NCBI RefSeq assembly: GCF_947179165.1
Contig: NC_077248.1
Location: 46,836,232-46,900,231 of the forward strand
Source of the DNA: Solanum dulcamara
Lineage: Eukaryota > Streptophyta > Magnoliopsida > Solanales > Solanaceae
Length of the DNA: 64,000 nt
Reading direction: 5' to 3'
The notes below the pieces were generated by a model that was not told where the DNA came from, did not search any database, and was given only the letters and a program-made list of their open reading frames with translations. The position numbers and the translations under genes are program-made. Shown piece by piece: positions 11,890 through 23,400 of the stretch (position 1 is its first letter; every line of letters starts with the position of its first letter).

Positions 11890-13991
11890 GAGTTTCAGAA
11901 ATTGAGTCCAAAAGGAACCCAGGCCGCTGGAGCTCGCTAAACTAATTGGCGACTAACCAAATGGTACTGGCCGATACGCCAAGTATCCCTGAAGCTCACC
12001 AAAAAGTCCTTAGAGTTATGCTCAAGGTTTAGGAGGAATAGCGACTCGCCGAGTTGCCTTGGTGAGCTAAGATCCTTGCCAAATAATTCAGAGATTTTGG
12101 GTAGAGAGATGGTCAAATTGGTGAGTTAGAGAAGGGATGGGCGACTAACCAACTGGTCGGTGAGCCAAGTCATTCTCTCCAAAACCTTTAGAGAAAATTC
12201 ATCAAAAACTCAGGGGTTTTAGGTGCGAACGACCATGGGATTTGCGACTTGCCTATCAGGATGGTAAGCTCGACCAATCTTGCCCATCGGACCTCATTTT
12301 TTATTTTAAAGATTATTTTGGTCCTTTCCCAAACTTAACCCAAGCCATTTTGGGACTAAATTAAATCCCTTAATGGCATCCAACAATATTTTTCTCTCAT
12401 TAACACCTAAAACCATTTGAGAACTAGGATTAAAGAGAAGAGGAGATGCTAGGGTTCCATAATTTCAATCCTTATCTTCATGTTCACTTAACAAATCTTC
12501 ATTCCAGGTATGTAAGACTATCTTAACATTGTACTAAGTTCTTCCTCAGGGCCTACATCTATTTATTGTTAAATTGAGTTTCAAGTTTGAGTTTTCAATT
12601 TCAATAATGCGAATTCTTGAGTTATTTATATAAATTTCATTGAGTCCTTGTATATACATATTCAATTATATAGTGATGAAGCCACGAGTTGATATGTTGG
12701 GATTATATATTTGTGTTTGCATTCACATGGTCTCCAATAGATTTTGAATTTAATATTTTATGTATTGTTTTGAGTACAAAATGATTATTTTCATCAAATA
12801 ATAATTATGTTTGAGAAGTTTTTTAATTATTAATTTGAGAATGAGCATTTTGAGTATAAATGAGTTGAGTTTTAATGTACTAAAATATTCGCTTGTTATT
12901 GAGTGGAGAAGTAATTTCATGTTTTGTGCCTTTATTGAGTTGAGATCATATTCTTTAAATATGAGATAAGTTGAGTTTTGAGCTAAGCCTAAAGGAGAGT
13001 AAATGAGTTAATCAAGTAAATAAATTATATTTTAGGAATAGTATTGAGCATAATAAACTATATTTTGGGAGTAGTATTGAGCACCAATTTGGGTATGAGT
13101 ATAGAACAACTCGAACCCCATAAACTACGTAGCCAGAGTAGGATAGGATCATACTATTTATTTGTGCGACTCCTCATTATCCCAAAAGAGGACTTTTATT
13201 GGATCCATTGATGAGTTTGCGTCCCTTATCCTAGCAAGGTATTGGACGGATGTGGCAATGACATCAGTTCATTGTATTATCACGTAACTCATAAGTGATG
13301 GTTGTCAAATAGAGAAACTTCCTAAAGAAGTAAGGTATTATATTTTCATCCACTGAGTTACATTATTATTACCTGTATCCTTTTAAGGCATAGTGTTTTA
13401 TTATAATGCATGCTTATATGAGTGGAGCTATTTTTAGAGTCATGTTCTTGAGTTGAGTATTCTGAGTAAGTTTCCTTTTGCTAGTTTATATACTCGTACA
13501 TTCCATGTATAGACGTCATTCGACGTGCATCATTTTTTGATGCAGACACAGGTGATAAAGATCCTCAATAGGCGCATTGTTAACGATCATGTTTTCTATC
13601 TAGCTTCGGTGAGACCTTTTTGCATTCACAGGCGCTCCCGAGTCTTTACTTTTAAGTTATGAATTTTTAGTTTGGGGTAGCCGTGGATCTATCCCAGTAC
13701 CTATTTCAGAGTTAATAATCTAGAGGCTTCATAGACTAGTCAGCTAGTGATCAGTTTATTTTTCTTGAGTATATTTTAAAAACATTAAGTTAAGTCTCGT
13801 ACATTCTTATATTTGAGTTTTATGATTTATGCTAAAGAGTATTAATTTTCGTGTCTCATTGTACCCATCTTAGTATATTTATGAGTTAATTTATTCCACT
13901 GAGTGAGTTAGACAGGCTAAGTATTTCACTTGGGACCAACAATGGTTTTTGAGTGTCGGCCACGTTCAGGGTATAGGTTTGGGGCATGATA
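11890..13991 (+). repeat. 3' LTR of gypsy element 1
   Basis: It matches 4875-6976 over its whole length and ends in GGGGCATGATA, then the target duplication GCTAC. The first bases are missing. A tandem duplication near 13020-13085 (two copies of a phrase with ATTATATTTT and AGTAGTATTGAGC) is private to this copy. Confidence 0.8.
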
Positions 13992-14414
13992 GCTACCCCA
14001 CCAAGTTTGACATTCTGGACTAAAGGGATATGTAGAAACTTTCATCGAAGGTTGTCTCATTGTGAAATGGATCCCACACAAAAGGCTTCATTTTAGTCAT
14101 AAGCCCCAAGGTTTCTCAAAATGAGTCTAGAAGCCTCGAAACCCAAACCAAGGGCCCTTCTAGACCAAATTCGATGTTCCAAACCTAAAAAAACTATCAA
14201 AAATGTATTTTGAGGCTATGTTTTTGAAGTTTTGACTGAAAAGTTAACCATTTAAAATTTAAATGATCCAAAACACATAAACTTATATAAAAACCAAACG
14301 AATGACTAGGTAACTAATTTGTCAATCCAAGCAAGTTATAAATGACTTGGGGTCACTATAGAAAGGCTTTAAATGATGAAAATACATAGATATGGAGTAA
14401 ATGACCTAGTCACA
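13992..14414 (-). mobile_element. Antisense Y LTR copy 1, right part
   Basis: This resumes the repeat cut by element 1. The phrases CATAAGCCCCAAGGTTTCTC, AAACCAAACGAATGACTAGG and GACTTGGGGTCACTATAGAA have close counterparts at 49250-49510. It ends at 14414 with a complement of TGTGACTAGGTC, matching the LTR starts at 49569 (antisense) and 59770 (plus). The next bases read as a weak polypurine tract on the minus strand. Confidence 0.65.
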
Positions 14415-14674
14415 CCCATTTTGTTCAAAGTTGTTAATCCCATCCCTCAATCTTAACATCCATGAGGGTGGGAAAAACCTTTTACGAACAAAAACCTTTA
14501 ATTATGACCAAGATGTAATCAACCCTTTGGGAAATTACACTAACCATGAGTTGGCTTCACCGGTTTGCAAGAATGGGAACAACTATAGTTGAATAGACTT
14601 TTGGCTAATATTCCACACCTTAAAAGTCAATCAAACATTAACAAAATGGGGTCTCTCTCAATTGATTGGAAAAC
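14415..14674 (-). other. Short internal remnant of Y copy 1, no coding seen
   Basis: It lies between the Y LTR start and the Z LTR start. It has no recognisable protein motif on either strand. The 60-codon frame at 14589 has no family features. Confidence 0.4.
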
Positions 14675-16723
14675 TATAACACCTCAAAAATTTGAACGTG
14701 TGATTTTAAAAAAAAGTTTCATGAAAGCGTTCCTGGTTCAGCAGGTCCACGAGTGTGATATACTATCATAAAATATTCTATGATCCATAGATGACAATCG
14801 TAGGAAGGTCCTAAATTTGGGAAAAAAGGAAAAGTCTCAGATAGATGTCTATGGACCTACCTATGGACATATGAGGTCCTATAGTCCGTAGGTAGGTAAG
14901 CATAGATGAGATTCAGAGAGTTGAAATTTAGGCCGCGACAACGATGAAAGAGTCTACTGGCCATAGAAGTGGTTGCAACCCGTAGAGAGTGGTCGTAGAC
15001 CAAACTTCATAGAGTTGCATTTTCCCTTATTTTCTATGTTTGACCAGCACAGTCCGTGGAAGCTTTTACGGACCGTAGGTCCCTCCAACGGTTAATTTTC
15101 CAGGTTTATTTCAATTTTTTTCTATTCTTTTAATTCCTAAACTATGTCATTTCTAAACTATTCCTTAGTCATATAACTGATTTTTCCCTCCAAATTTCTC
15201 CATCCCTATCATTGTCTCAAAATAGCAAAATCTCTCAAGTCTTCTTCAAGGAATCTCTCAAGGTGAATTAGGGTTCTTCAAGCTTCAATTTTATCTTCCA
15301 ATTCCAAATCTAAGAATCATCAAGGTATGTGGAAATTTCATTAGTGGATTCTTTTTCATCCATTAAGTTCCAAAGAACCTTTAAATTCTCGTTATGATTT
15401 CATCCAAAATCTAGGGTTTCTACGATTATTTTATGGGTTAAACAATTTATTAATTTGTTCACTCCTATTGATCTTAATATACATGATTTAATCTTAATTG
15501 TATGTTTTAATAGTTTTTATATGGAACAATGCTTTATGAATATGTTGATTTTGTAGTCAAGCTTTGAAATTATGCATGCATCATGAATTGAAGAAACTAT
15601 GATTTAAGGATGCTTTTCAAAGAAAAATCAAAATGATTCTTGCGAAAACAAGGTTGCTTCAGATTCAAGTATTCTCATTGTGAAAGGTTTTCATGATTCA
15701 GCCACTTCCAATTGATGTGTGATTTTACTATGGAAAACTTATCATGATTTAGATGCTTCTGATTGAGTGTCTCTCATGATTTGGTTATGTTATGATCATG
15801 ATATGTTGAAATGAGTTATTCTTATGATTTCTAGTATTTTATAATGAACTTGGTATTATTAGATTTTTACCATTTCAAAGACTGATATGTTTATATTCTG
15901 TTGAGAGATTACCTAGCATAGAGTTGGATTAGTGGCTAGTACCCACGTCCTAGATCTACGTGCCCCCATAAGATGTCCCAATTGGGCAGTCAACTTAAGA
16001 TTAGTGTCCATATTCGCTCATGTTTCATGATCCTTACCTTGGGAAGTAGGACAATCTCTTTTTAGTGTGGAAGAAAGACACTGCGTTTTATGTTATAGCT
16101 CACATGGTTCATGTCGGTTAATAGTATATCTCACTTATGTTATGTTAAAATTATGATTTTCTTATAATTAGTGCATTGACCACGTATCTTGTTTTAATGA
16201 TGTTTTGAGGAATTTATGTCATATTTTAGCTTGGTCATTATATTATCATATTTTATATTATGCATTACACATTCTCCATACTTAGTACATTCCATAGTAC
16301 TGACTACATACTTTTACCTATATTATTTTATAGTATAAGTTCTAATGCTCCATCTCACATTCACGGTTAGTACATATCCGATCTTCTTAGTATGAGAGTT
16401 ATTGAGTCCTCATGCTCTAAGGATGATGTTATCTTTCATTTCTGTAATTCTCTTTCAGTTTTAGATTTTGAGATAGCTAGTATTATGTCCTAGCAACTTA
16501 CCTATGTTTGTTGAGGCTTATTTCATACGTAGATTCTGCATTATAGTCTTGGTTACCAATTTTCTATTCTATGATGGGATTATCGTTTGTGACTTATCAT
16601 CTACTTTTTGATTTATTTAATGATGTTGATTCTTAGTATTATGCTTATGTCAACTGGCATATTTAGGATCTTTCAGGAGCCTATTCATGATGTCACAGCA
16701 AGGGGGTAGTTTGGATCATGACA
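14675..16723 (+). repeat. LTR of family Z
   Basis: It starts TATAACACCTCAAAAATT (decayed TGTAACACC) and ends GGATCATGACA. The body has features of long plant gypsy LTRs: ACGGACCGTAGG-type palindromes at 14860-15090, a pyrimidine-rich stretch to about 15300, and a TACATTCCATAGTACTGA phrase at about 16283. A decayed primer site follows, so this is a 5' LTR or a recombinant remnant. Confidence 0.65.
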
Positions 16724-17029
16724 AACTTTGTATTCAAAGACTAAGATAGGGATCCCTCAACCCAAGACTAATCATAAACTTCTACGGGAATCAAAAAAAT
16801 GGAAATAAGAAAGTATTTCTAAATCTTTTGTATACAATCCTCAATCACATGCAATTCATATGACACAACACAATTGAGAAATGCAGACCGTATCCTGCCT
16901 CGAAGATGACTACTGTAACACCCCATGCTACTTTAAGTTAGATTGATCCCAATGAGTGAAGAGAAAATATGAGAAAAGTGAGCTGTCAGTGGGTACAAGA
17001 CTCACACTACAATCCATAGTGTGTTCTAC
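16724..17029 (+). other. Decayed primer site and short leader after Z LTR
   Basis: AAACTTTGTATTCAAAGAC at 16724-16742 is a worn version of the initiator-Met primer site. The rest carries no gag. A TGTAACACCCC phrase at 16915 may be the first bases of one more LTR, cut off by the Y LTR at 17030. Confidence 0.45.
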
Positions 17030-19621
17030 TGTCATGAATCGATCTCTCAAGTCTTGATGGAACCTACCATAACCCCCCCGATAGGTAAGCCAAACCTGTA
17101 ACCCAAAATTGTAAATAATGGGTATAAAGGAAAAATACTAAACAAATTTAAGAGAAACAGAATAAATGTTGAAATAAGGAGAAACTAGATAATATATATA
17201 TATAATATAAAATATTGAATCCCTCCCAGAACCTGGAAGTCACTAGTACTGAGTTGCTACAAAAATAAAATAAGTACAAGTTTTAACACTAGAAAAAAAA
17301 TATATATACAACACCGGCTAGTCTCAAAAGTATAAAAAGATGGTCCATCCAAGCTGAAGGAGACAAAAATGATCTCAAAATGACATGTGCTTACCCTAGT
17401 CTCCGAATCTGGATGCAACATGGCCGATCTATCAACGACAGTAGTTGGTGCTCAGACTTGTATCACGAAAGTAGATATAGAGTATAGTATGAGTACTACA
17501 TAAAAGGTACTAGTATGTATCATAGGCCGACTAAGCAAGGAAGGTGAAAGCAATATGAAAAAGAGGAATAAACTAAGTAAAAGTCATAATATTGTGTCAA
17601 AGGTAAGGAAAAGTATCAGTAATAAAGATAGGTTAAAATAAGCTAAGGGATCTATACTAAGTACACCCAACCGAGCTCGTATAAGCCCTATTGGGACACA
17701 CGTGAGCACTTTAAAGTAAAACTCGAGCGAACCCCTATAAGCCCACCGAGTACACAGAATGACTACATTAAAGAGGGTAGGAGCTAAGGTTCTCTAGGAG
17801 TGGATGCCCTAGGGACTGAGTTCGGGTCTGTAACCCTAGATACTCGTCCAATTTAATAGTATTGTAGAGGAAGGGCCTGTGACCCCGATACTCACCATTA
17901 ATGGCCAACTCAGGAGAGGTAGGGCTCGGACCCCAAATCTCTTTTATAAAGAATGAATCAACAGAGGTAGGTCTTATACCCCAATGCTCTATATAAGAAG
18001 TGAGTCTGTAAAGGTAGGGCCTATACCCAGATGCATCACACAAGTATCTAGTCCATGTGCTGATCCAACTTCTTTTTCTAGTAGAAGCCTAGTAAATCAC
18101 CCAAAGCTCTCTTTCCTTAGTAAGTCCAGAGCACAAATATATAAAGTATAACGTCCATTGATCACCTTCCATAAATAACCAACTCATCATATACACTTGG
18201 TCTTCAACTAGAATTGAAATAAGGACAGAATAAGGTTTAGGAACACCTATGAATCTTGAAAGTCGCAAACTTAGAAAATTATGGATAAGGTTGTTGATGA
18301 GAGCACAATTACTGCCTAGGTAAGCCCCAACTACCAGACTCTAGTATGCTACGCCATTCTACGAGGATCTAAGCCCATCAAAGCGATGCCGGGGCATCTA
18401 AAGCAAGTTTCCACTAACCTACACTAGGGCCAACATACATCGCAGTACCAATAATATGAGATAGAAACTGGTAATAGAACCACCAAATAGCAACAAGAGT
18501 CACATACTTTTAATACTTGAAATATCTAAAATAGGACCTAAGATATGTTTTCTACCTTAAGGCATATAAATAAGCTACCCAACCCAATATTCCAATAATT
18601 TCAATATGTTTTCACACACTTCATCTCAATCTAAAGAAATAAAACTCGTAGCCTACCGTATGCCAATCGCTCGTGCTCCAAATCATTTTTTCCGAGCCTT
18701 TCCTTTCCAAATGGCCTTTGAACGCTGTCATACTATCAAAAATAGAATCAAAATATTATTACAGTCATTTAAATAATAAAATTGCAATTTTCAAAGACGG
18801 ACTAATTTTGGGATCTAAAATGAGAAATGTGGGACTTGCGTCCAAAATTTTGAAATTGGAGCCAAAAAGTAGTCCAAAACACTACCCCAAGCTTATATCC
18901 TAAAATAGGATACAATTCGGAGCCTAGAAGCACCTCAAAAGCAACACACAAGAAAAACCCAAATTTAGCTAAATAGCTAACTATGACAGTAGTTATTTAC
19001 AAGAAAATACCAAAAATGAAGTCTCCACAGCTAAAACCAAGAACATCCTGATATTTCTCCCAGAAAACCCAATAATTTAGCCTCAAGAAAAGTTGAAAAT
19101 GGACCCAAACTGCTCAAGATGTCAAATCTCAAAATTCACCAAAAATCTAATCCAAAAATTGTATAGGACAACATCTTAATACGGAAAAATTACCAAAATG
19201 ATGCCTCAACAACTAAAACCAATCACACTACAACGATACACATGAAAACCCCATAATTTAAACTTTTGAATCGCAAAAAACAGATCTAAAATGATCAAGA
19301 AATAACTTCCCAAAGTTCACCACAATTCCATTCCAAAAATGACAATAAGCAGCAGCTAAAATCGCTAATTTACCTCACATGAAAATTCTAATCAAGATTC
19401 TGAGCTCATCAATGGATTCCCCACAAAATTCCTTGAACTTAGGCCTTTGAATCACCAATTTTGAGTCTAGAATGAGGGAGAAATCGCCCTTTGAAAATAC
19501 ATGCAATGGATAATGAGCACTAGATATCAACTTTTTAGCTGATATTCTCTTAGTTCAAAAACTCTGACTGGGTGTTCAGGATTCGTCTGGAACCCCATAT
19601 GTGTAAATGGACTATGCTACC
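17030..19621 (-). repeat. Antisense LTR of family Y (copy 2)
   Basis: The left end TGTCATGAATCG is the complement of an LTR end in TGACA. Reading on the minus strand, the GGCTTACCTATCGG phrase (17075-17095), a GGTAGGCTACGAG phrase (about 18650) and a long T-rich stretch match the plus-strand Y LTR at 59770-62874. The right end ...GGACTATGCTACC is cut by the chromovirus LTR at 19622. The frames here, such as 17768-18043 on the minus strand, are LTR text and not genes. Confidence 0.65.
17760..18060 (-). repeat. Degenerate minisatellite in Y LTR
   Basis: Four units spaced about 60-65 bp share the phrase GAGGTAGGGCCT(A/G)TACCCC with changes, at about 17868, 17914, 17959 and 18015. In frame on the minus strand they give a spurious 91-codon ORF. 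The plus-strand Y LTR has a different array in the same relative place. Confidence 0.6.
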
Positions 19622-20437
19622 TGTAAGGGGGTCAAATTATGTTGTTCTAACCCACTTCGGCAGCCTAACACTTAGACTCAACCTTTATTTTTATTCCCTC
19701 AATCTCATTTCACACTTAAACAATGCCTACAAAATTAGAAACATACAAGCACGTACACGAACAAGTCCCAACTTTGTATTAAAATTATGCCACAAAGAAG
19801 CACACGAAAATTAGCCTTACAAAATTTGACCTAATGAATCTTTGCTTGTTACTAGTCTACCTGTGCCAATAAATAGGCCACAACACCCAATCACACGCTA
19901 GTCATATGCCTGCAAAGTCAATTGAAATACCCAACTGATAGGCCAAATTTGAATTTCAAATAAACAAGCTTATCTACAATGTTGACAAAGGCAAAACAGC
20001 TACAAATTGTCCAACAGCCCAACTCCCCATGCATGTGTGAGGCACACGGGGTCATCCTTCACTTTTGGTGCCAAAATATTCCTCTAGCCGCCCAAACTAG
20101 ACCCTGCTCATGTTTCTGCAGTGTTCCCTAGTCGTGCCTTGCATAACTTGCCATTGTGGTCCAGTCTCCTCAGGCTTTGCCCCTTTTTTCTTGTACTTAG
20201 ATCACGAACTTATTTAGCAATGAACTTGCCATGATCATAGCATTGTCTTCCCTTAGCTTTGCCCAACCCTTGTCATGCCTTAACTACGTCTTGCCTTGCA
20301 TGAGTTAGCCAAAGCATTTCCAAGGTCTTGTCAATTGAATTTAATCTTGATTGATTGCATTGGGCCTTGACTAAGTTTATCATGTAAATCCCTTGTCATT
20401 TCCGAGCCACTAGAACCATCAAGTTAAGGGTCTAACA
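19622..20437 (-). repeat. 3' LTR of chromovirus element 2 (816 bp)
   Basis: Its minus-strand sequence begins TGTTAGACCC (complement ends at 20437) and ends CCCCCTTACA (complement begins at 19622). The plus-strand LTR at 62875-63747 matches it end to end, including GGCTGCC(G/A)AAGTGGGTTAG near the end. This fixes both boundaries. Confidence 0.88.
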
Positions 20438-20452
20438 AACTTCCCCCACCAG
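20438..20452 (-). other. Polypurine tract of element 2
   Basis: On the minus strand, GGTGGGGGAAGTT lies directly before the LTR start. It primes plus-strand synthesis. It also falls inside the reading frame of the pol end (SSSGGGS). Confidence 0.85.
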
Positions 20453-21211
20453 ATGAGCTCATTGTCCTCGATGATGCAGAATCTAAGTACGCCTTGATCT
20501 CTTCCTTAAACTACCACAATTATGAACCTTTCTCCCATGTAGCATCACACACTAGCTTCCCTTTCCATTGAACCAAAAATTTTGTTTGCCGATTCTTCTT
20601 GCTTTGACCCAAAGTCATATGATCTAGAATCCTCTCAAGTTGTTCTTCAAATTGCTTTCTTATAACAAAAGGAGCATGTCTGGTTACTGACCTTGTTAAA
20701 TCCTCATCATCTTCATGTAAAGGCTTCAGAAAACTCACATGGAATGTATAGTAAATTTTCAATCTTTTCGGCAAGTTCAACCAATAAGAAAGTTCACCCA
20801 CCACTATGACTTCAAAAATCCTATCATATTTTGAAATCAGTCCACAATGAATCGTATCGCTACTGATTTTCTTCCATATTTGGGGAGTAAGTTTTAGCAA
20901 CACCTTATCCCAACCTGAAATTCCAAAGCATGCTGTTGTTTATCTGCATACTTCTTCATCTATTTTGCTTCCTTTCGCATGTTGTCTTATGCCTCATCTA
21001 GCAATTCTTGCTTGTCTCATGCATACATATAAGCAGTACGACAACTACCTTGTGATTTAGACTTAGCAACTTCAAGTGATGTGTTAGGCTGAATGCCCAA
21101 TGCCAACTCAAATAGACTCTTCTCTGTTGCTGATAACCTATGTAAGTTGTAGCAGAACTGTGCTATGTACAGTAACTCACCCTAATTCCTCTGACTTACA
21201 ATCACATAGTA
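20440..21211 (-). pseudogene. Integrase C-terminus and chromodomain (element 2)
   Basis: The open piece 20520-20903 (127 codons) reads LLKLTPQIWKKISS, then SYWLNLPKRLKIYYTFHVS (the integrase C-terminal barrel). It ends with a chromodomain at about residues 88-127: RILDHMTLGQSKKNRQTKF and LVQWKGKLVCDATWEK. Chromodomains bind modified histone H3 and steer integration to heterochromatin. After ATWEKGS there are two stops; the frame then continues FKEEIKAYLDSASS into the polypurine tract. The part at 20904-21211 is shifted but readable (ELALGIQPNTSLEVAKS). Confidence 0.82.
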
Positions 21212-21890
21212 TCAGAGATATTCTTCAAGTAGATGATTGATCCTTTTAGTTTGTCCATCAGTTTGTGGGTGGTTCGCCGTTGAGAACTTAAAATTAGTAC
21301 CCATAATTTTTAACAAAGCATTCCAAAATTGACCAGTAAACCTAGCATCACGATTACTCAAAATATCCAATGGATCACCAAAATTCTTCATAACATTCTT
21401 ATTGAATAACTCAGCAGCTATTTTAGAAGAACACAAAATAGAGGCAACAGTAAAGATATCGTATTTTGAGAACTTGTCAATCACAACCATGATTAATGCT
21501 TTGTCATTCACTCTTGGAAATCTACTAATGAAATTGATTGAAATAAAAGCCCACAGATGCTCCGATATAGGTAAAGGCTGAAGTAACCCAACTTCCTTCC
21601 TTCTTTCCGTCTTGTCCAGTTGATACACTAGATATGATTTCACATAGGCCTCAATGTAATCTTCTATTTTTAGCCAAAAATAATTTTAGGATAGCAATGC
21701 TATCATCTTTTCGACACTTTGATGCCCAACATAAATTGTATCATGTTTCTCTTTTAGGAGTTTTCTTCGTAGCCCATCACCTTGTGGACAACGATTCTCT
21801 CCTATTTAAAATACAGCAGATCATCCTCGATCCATAATCGTCTAACAGTATCCTCTTTCACTCAATCCATCAACTTAATATATAATGAAT
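21212..21890 (-). pseudogene. Integrase core (element 2), all catalytic acids lost
   Basis: The open piece 21212-21643 spans the zinc-finger end and the DDE core. The first acid reads N in SINFISRFP, the second N in SNRDARFTGQFW and the third K in DGQTKRIN, where D, D and E are expected. Each is a G-to-A change in the coding strand. The two zinc cysteines in VKSYLVYQ are both tyrosine, also G-to-A. The histidine side of the zinc finger (KHDTIYVGHQSVEKM) lies in 21690-21800 beyond a frame break. The protein would be inactive even if translated. Confidence 0.85.
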
Positions 21891-21891
21891 C

Positions 21892-22435
21892 CTATACAAC
21901 ACTAACTTTGATCTTATTAAGAAAATCCCATACAAGTCTAGTAATTGCATTAACAGTAGCAAATACCTCTTTGTGACTAAGTGCATCAGCCACTTGAGTT
22001 TGCTTTCCTGGTTTATGTATCCATACGAAGTCATACTTGGCCAATATCTCTTTCCACCTAGAGTGCTTCAAACTCACTTTATATTAAGTTTTGAAGTATG
22101 TATTAGTGACATTGTCTATCTTGACAACAAACTTCATCCCAAGTAGATACACCATCTAGATTTGAAGACAATGAAGTACTAGCACCGTTTCCTTCTTATG
22201 AGCTGAATACCTTTGCTCCGCAGGATTTAATTTTCTCCTATCAAATTTAACAGGATGTTTTCCTTGAACCAGCACACCGCCAACAACATTATCAGAGGCA
22301 TCAATGTGTATCTCAAATGGCTTTTTTAACGAATTAAAAGCCTTCTCTCTTGATTCTGACCAAGCCCATTTCATGTTCTTCTTAAAAAATCCTTCAATGG
22401 GGCAGCCTTCTTTGAAAAGCATGCTACGATCTTCC
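21892..22435 (-). pseudogene. RNase H (element 2)
   Basis: The piece 22156-22422 begins with the RT-RNase H tether (EGFFKKNMKWAWSESREKAF). It continues with IHIDASDNVVGGVLVQ, which keeps the first catalytic Asp, and with NPAEQRYSAHKKETV. After a shift, 21892-22077 reads SLKHSRWKEILAKYDFVW and KQTQVADALSHKE, the RNase H end with its last Asp. Two frames and a stop separate them. Confidence 0.8.
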
Positions 22436-23400
22436 TATTGTAGTTTGCAAGTCCTAAAAATGATCTCAGTTGTTTAACCTCACAGGGTGCTTACCATTCA
22501 ACAATTTCTTGAACTTTCTTAGGGTCCATGCGCACTTGGTTTTTGATTAACAAATGAACAAGAAACTTTATTTCGCAATTAGCAAACTCATATTTTTCTA
22601 ATTTGACATAGAGTTGGTATTCTCTAAGTCATTGCAGCATCTTTTCTAAATATAATAGATGATCTTCTATAGTCCTACTATATTTGACTATATCATCTAA
22701 GTAGACTACTACAAATTCATGATGATACTTATAAAGTACATTGTTCATTAAGTTGTAGAAAGTAGTCGGGGCATTAGTCAGCCAAAATGATATTATAAGG
22801 AATTCATAACTACCATATCTGGTAATGCAAGTGATCTTTGGGGCATGCCCCTCATCTATGTGCACTTGCCAATAGCTAGACCATAAATCTAACTTTGAAA
22901 AGAAACTACCCTTAGACAACCTATCCAACAAGCCTTGAAACAGCAGCACCAGATACTTGTTCTTCACATTCACTTTGATCAATGCCCTGTAATCAATACA
23001 CATACTCAGACTGCCGTCTTGATTCTTTTGGAATAGGATAGGTTCACCAAATGGAGCCTTCGAAAGTTGAATCATCCCAACATCAAGAAACTTAGACAAT
23101 TGCTTGCGAAGTTTATTCAACTCTAATGGGGTCATGTGGTAAAGAGGTTTTTTTGGTGGAACTGATCTAGGAATCCTTTTAATCCTGTGATCAATTTCTC
23201 TCCTTAGAGGCAACTCTTTAGGCAGTTTCAAAGGCATGACATCCTTGTACTCGATTAGTGACTTAGCAACAACATATGGAACTTTAATCTACATATCTGG
23301 CTTCACTTCAACTAAGATAGCAAGATAAGACGGTTCACCCCTTTTCAAGCCTTTCTCAGAAGCCATAGCAGATAGTAGTGCAAAAATTCCAGTATTCTTC
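22436..23400 (-). pseudogene. Reverse transcriptase (element 2), long open piece
   Basis: The 202-codon open piece 22629-23237 holds most of the RT fold. At residues 76-83 SLSMCIDY gives the fingers. At 115-118 KLDL has the first catalytic Asp, with SYWQVHIDEG nearby, and at 179-182 YLDD keeps both active-site Asps. It starts inside the domain (RRIDHRI-like text is read as LRREIDHRIKRIPRS). The RT thumb (22440-22628) is shifted and has stops. This is the least damaged enzyme domain in the window, but it has no intact upstream gag-pol. Confidence 0.85.

Larger units (their letters stand above)
4843..13991 (+). mobile_element. Complete but dead Ty3/gypsy element 1 (9.1 kb)
   Basis: It has two LTRs of about 2.1 kb, a primer binding site directly after the 5' LTR, and gag, protease, RT, RNase H and integrase in gypsy order. 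The C-terminus is gypsy-type. The 5' end has TATAACACCCC (decayed TGTAACACCCC) and the 3' end CATGATA (decayed CATGACA). Flanks are GTTAC at 4838-4842 and GCTAC at 13992-13996, a 5-bp target duplication with one transition. The Y repeat reads through these flanks, which shows a clean insertion. All coding domains carry many stops and shifts, so the element cannot move by itself. Confidence 0.85.

Noticed and set aside
16915..17029. TGTAACACCCC at 16915 as the start of a further LTR element
   Set aside because: Only about 115 bp follow before the Y LTR. No matching copy was found in the window, so it is mentioned but not called as an element.
17768..18043. 91-codon minus-strand frame with repeated GYRPYLYRL-like text
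   Set aside because: It is the translation of a degenerate minisatellite inside an LTR, not a gene.
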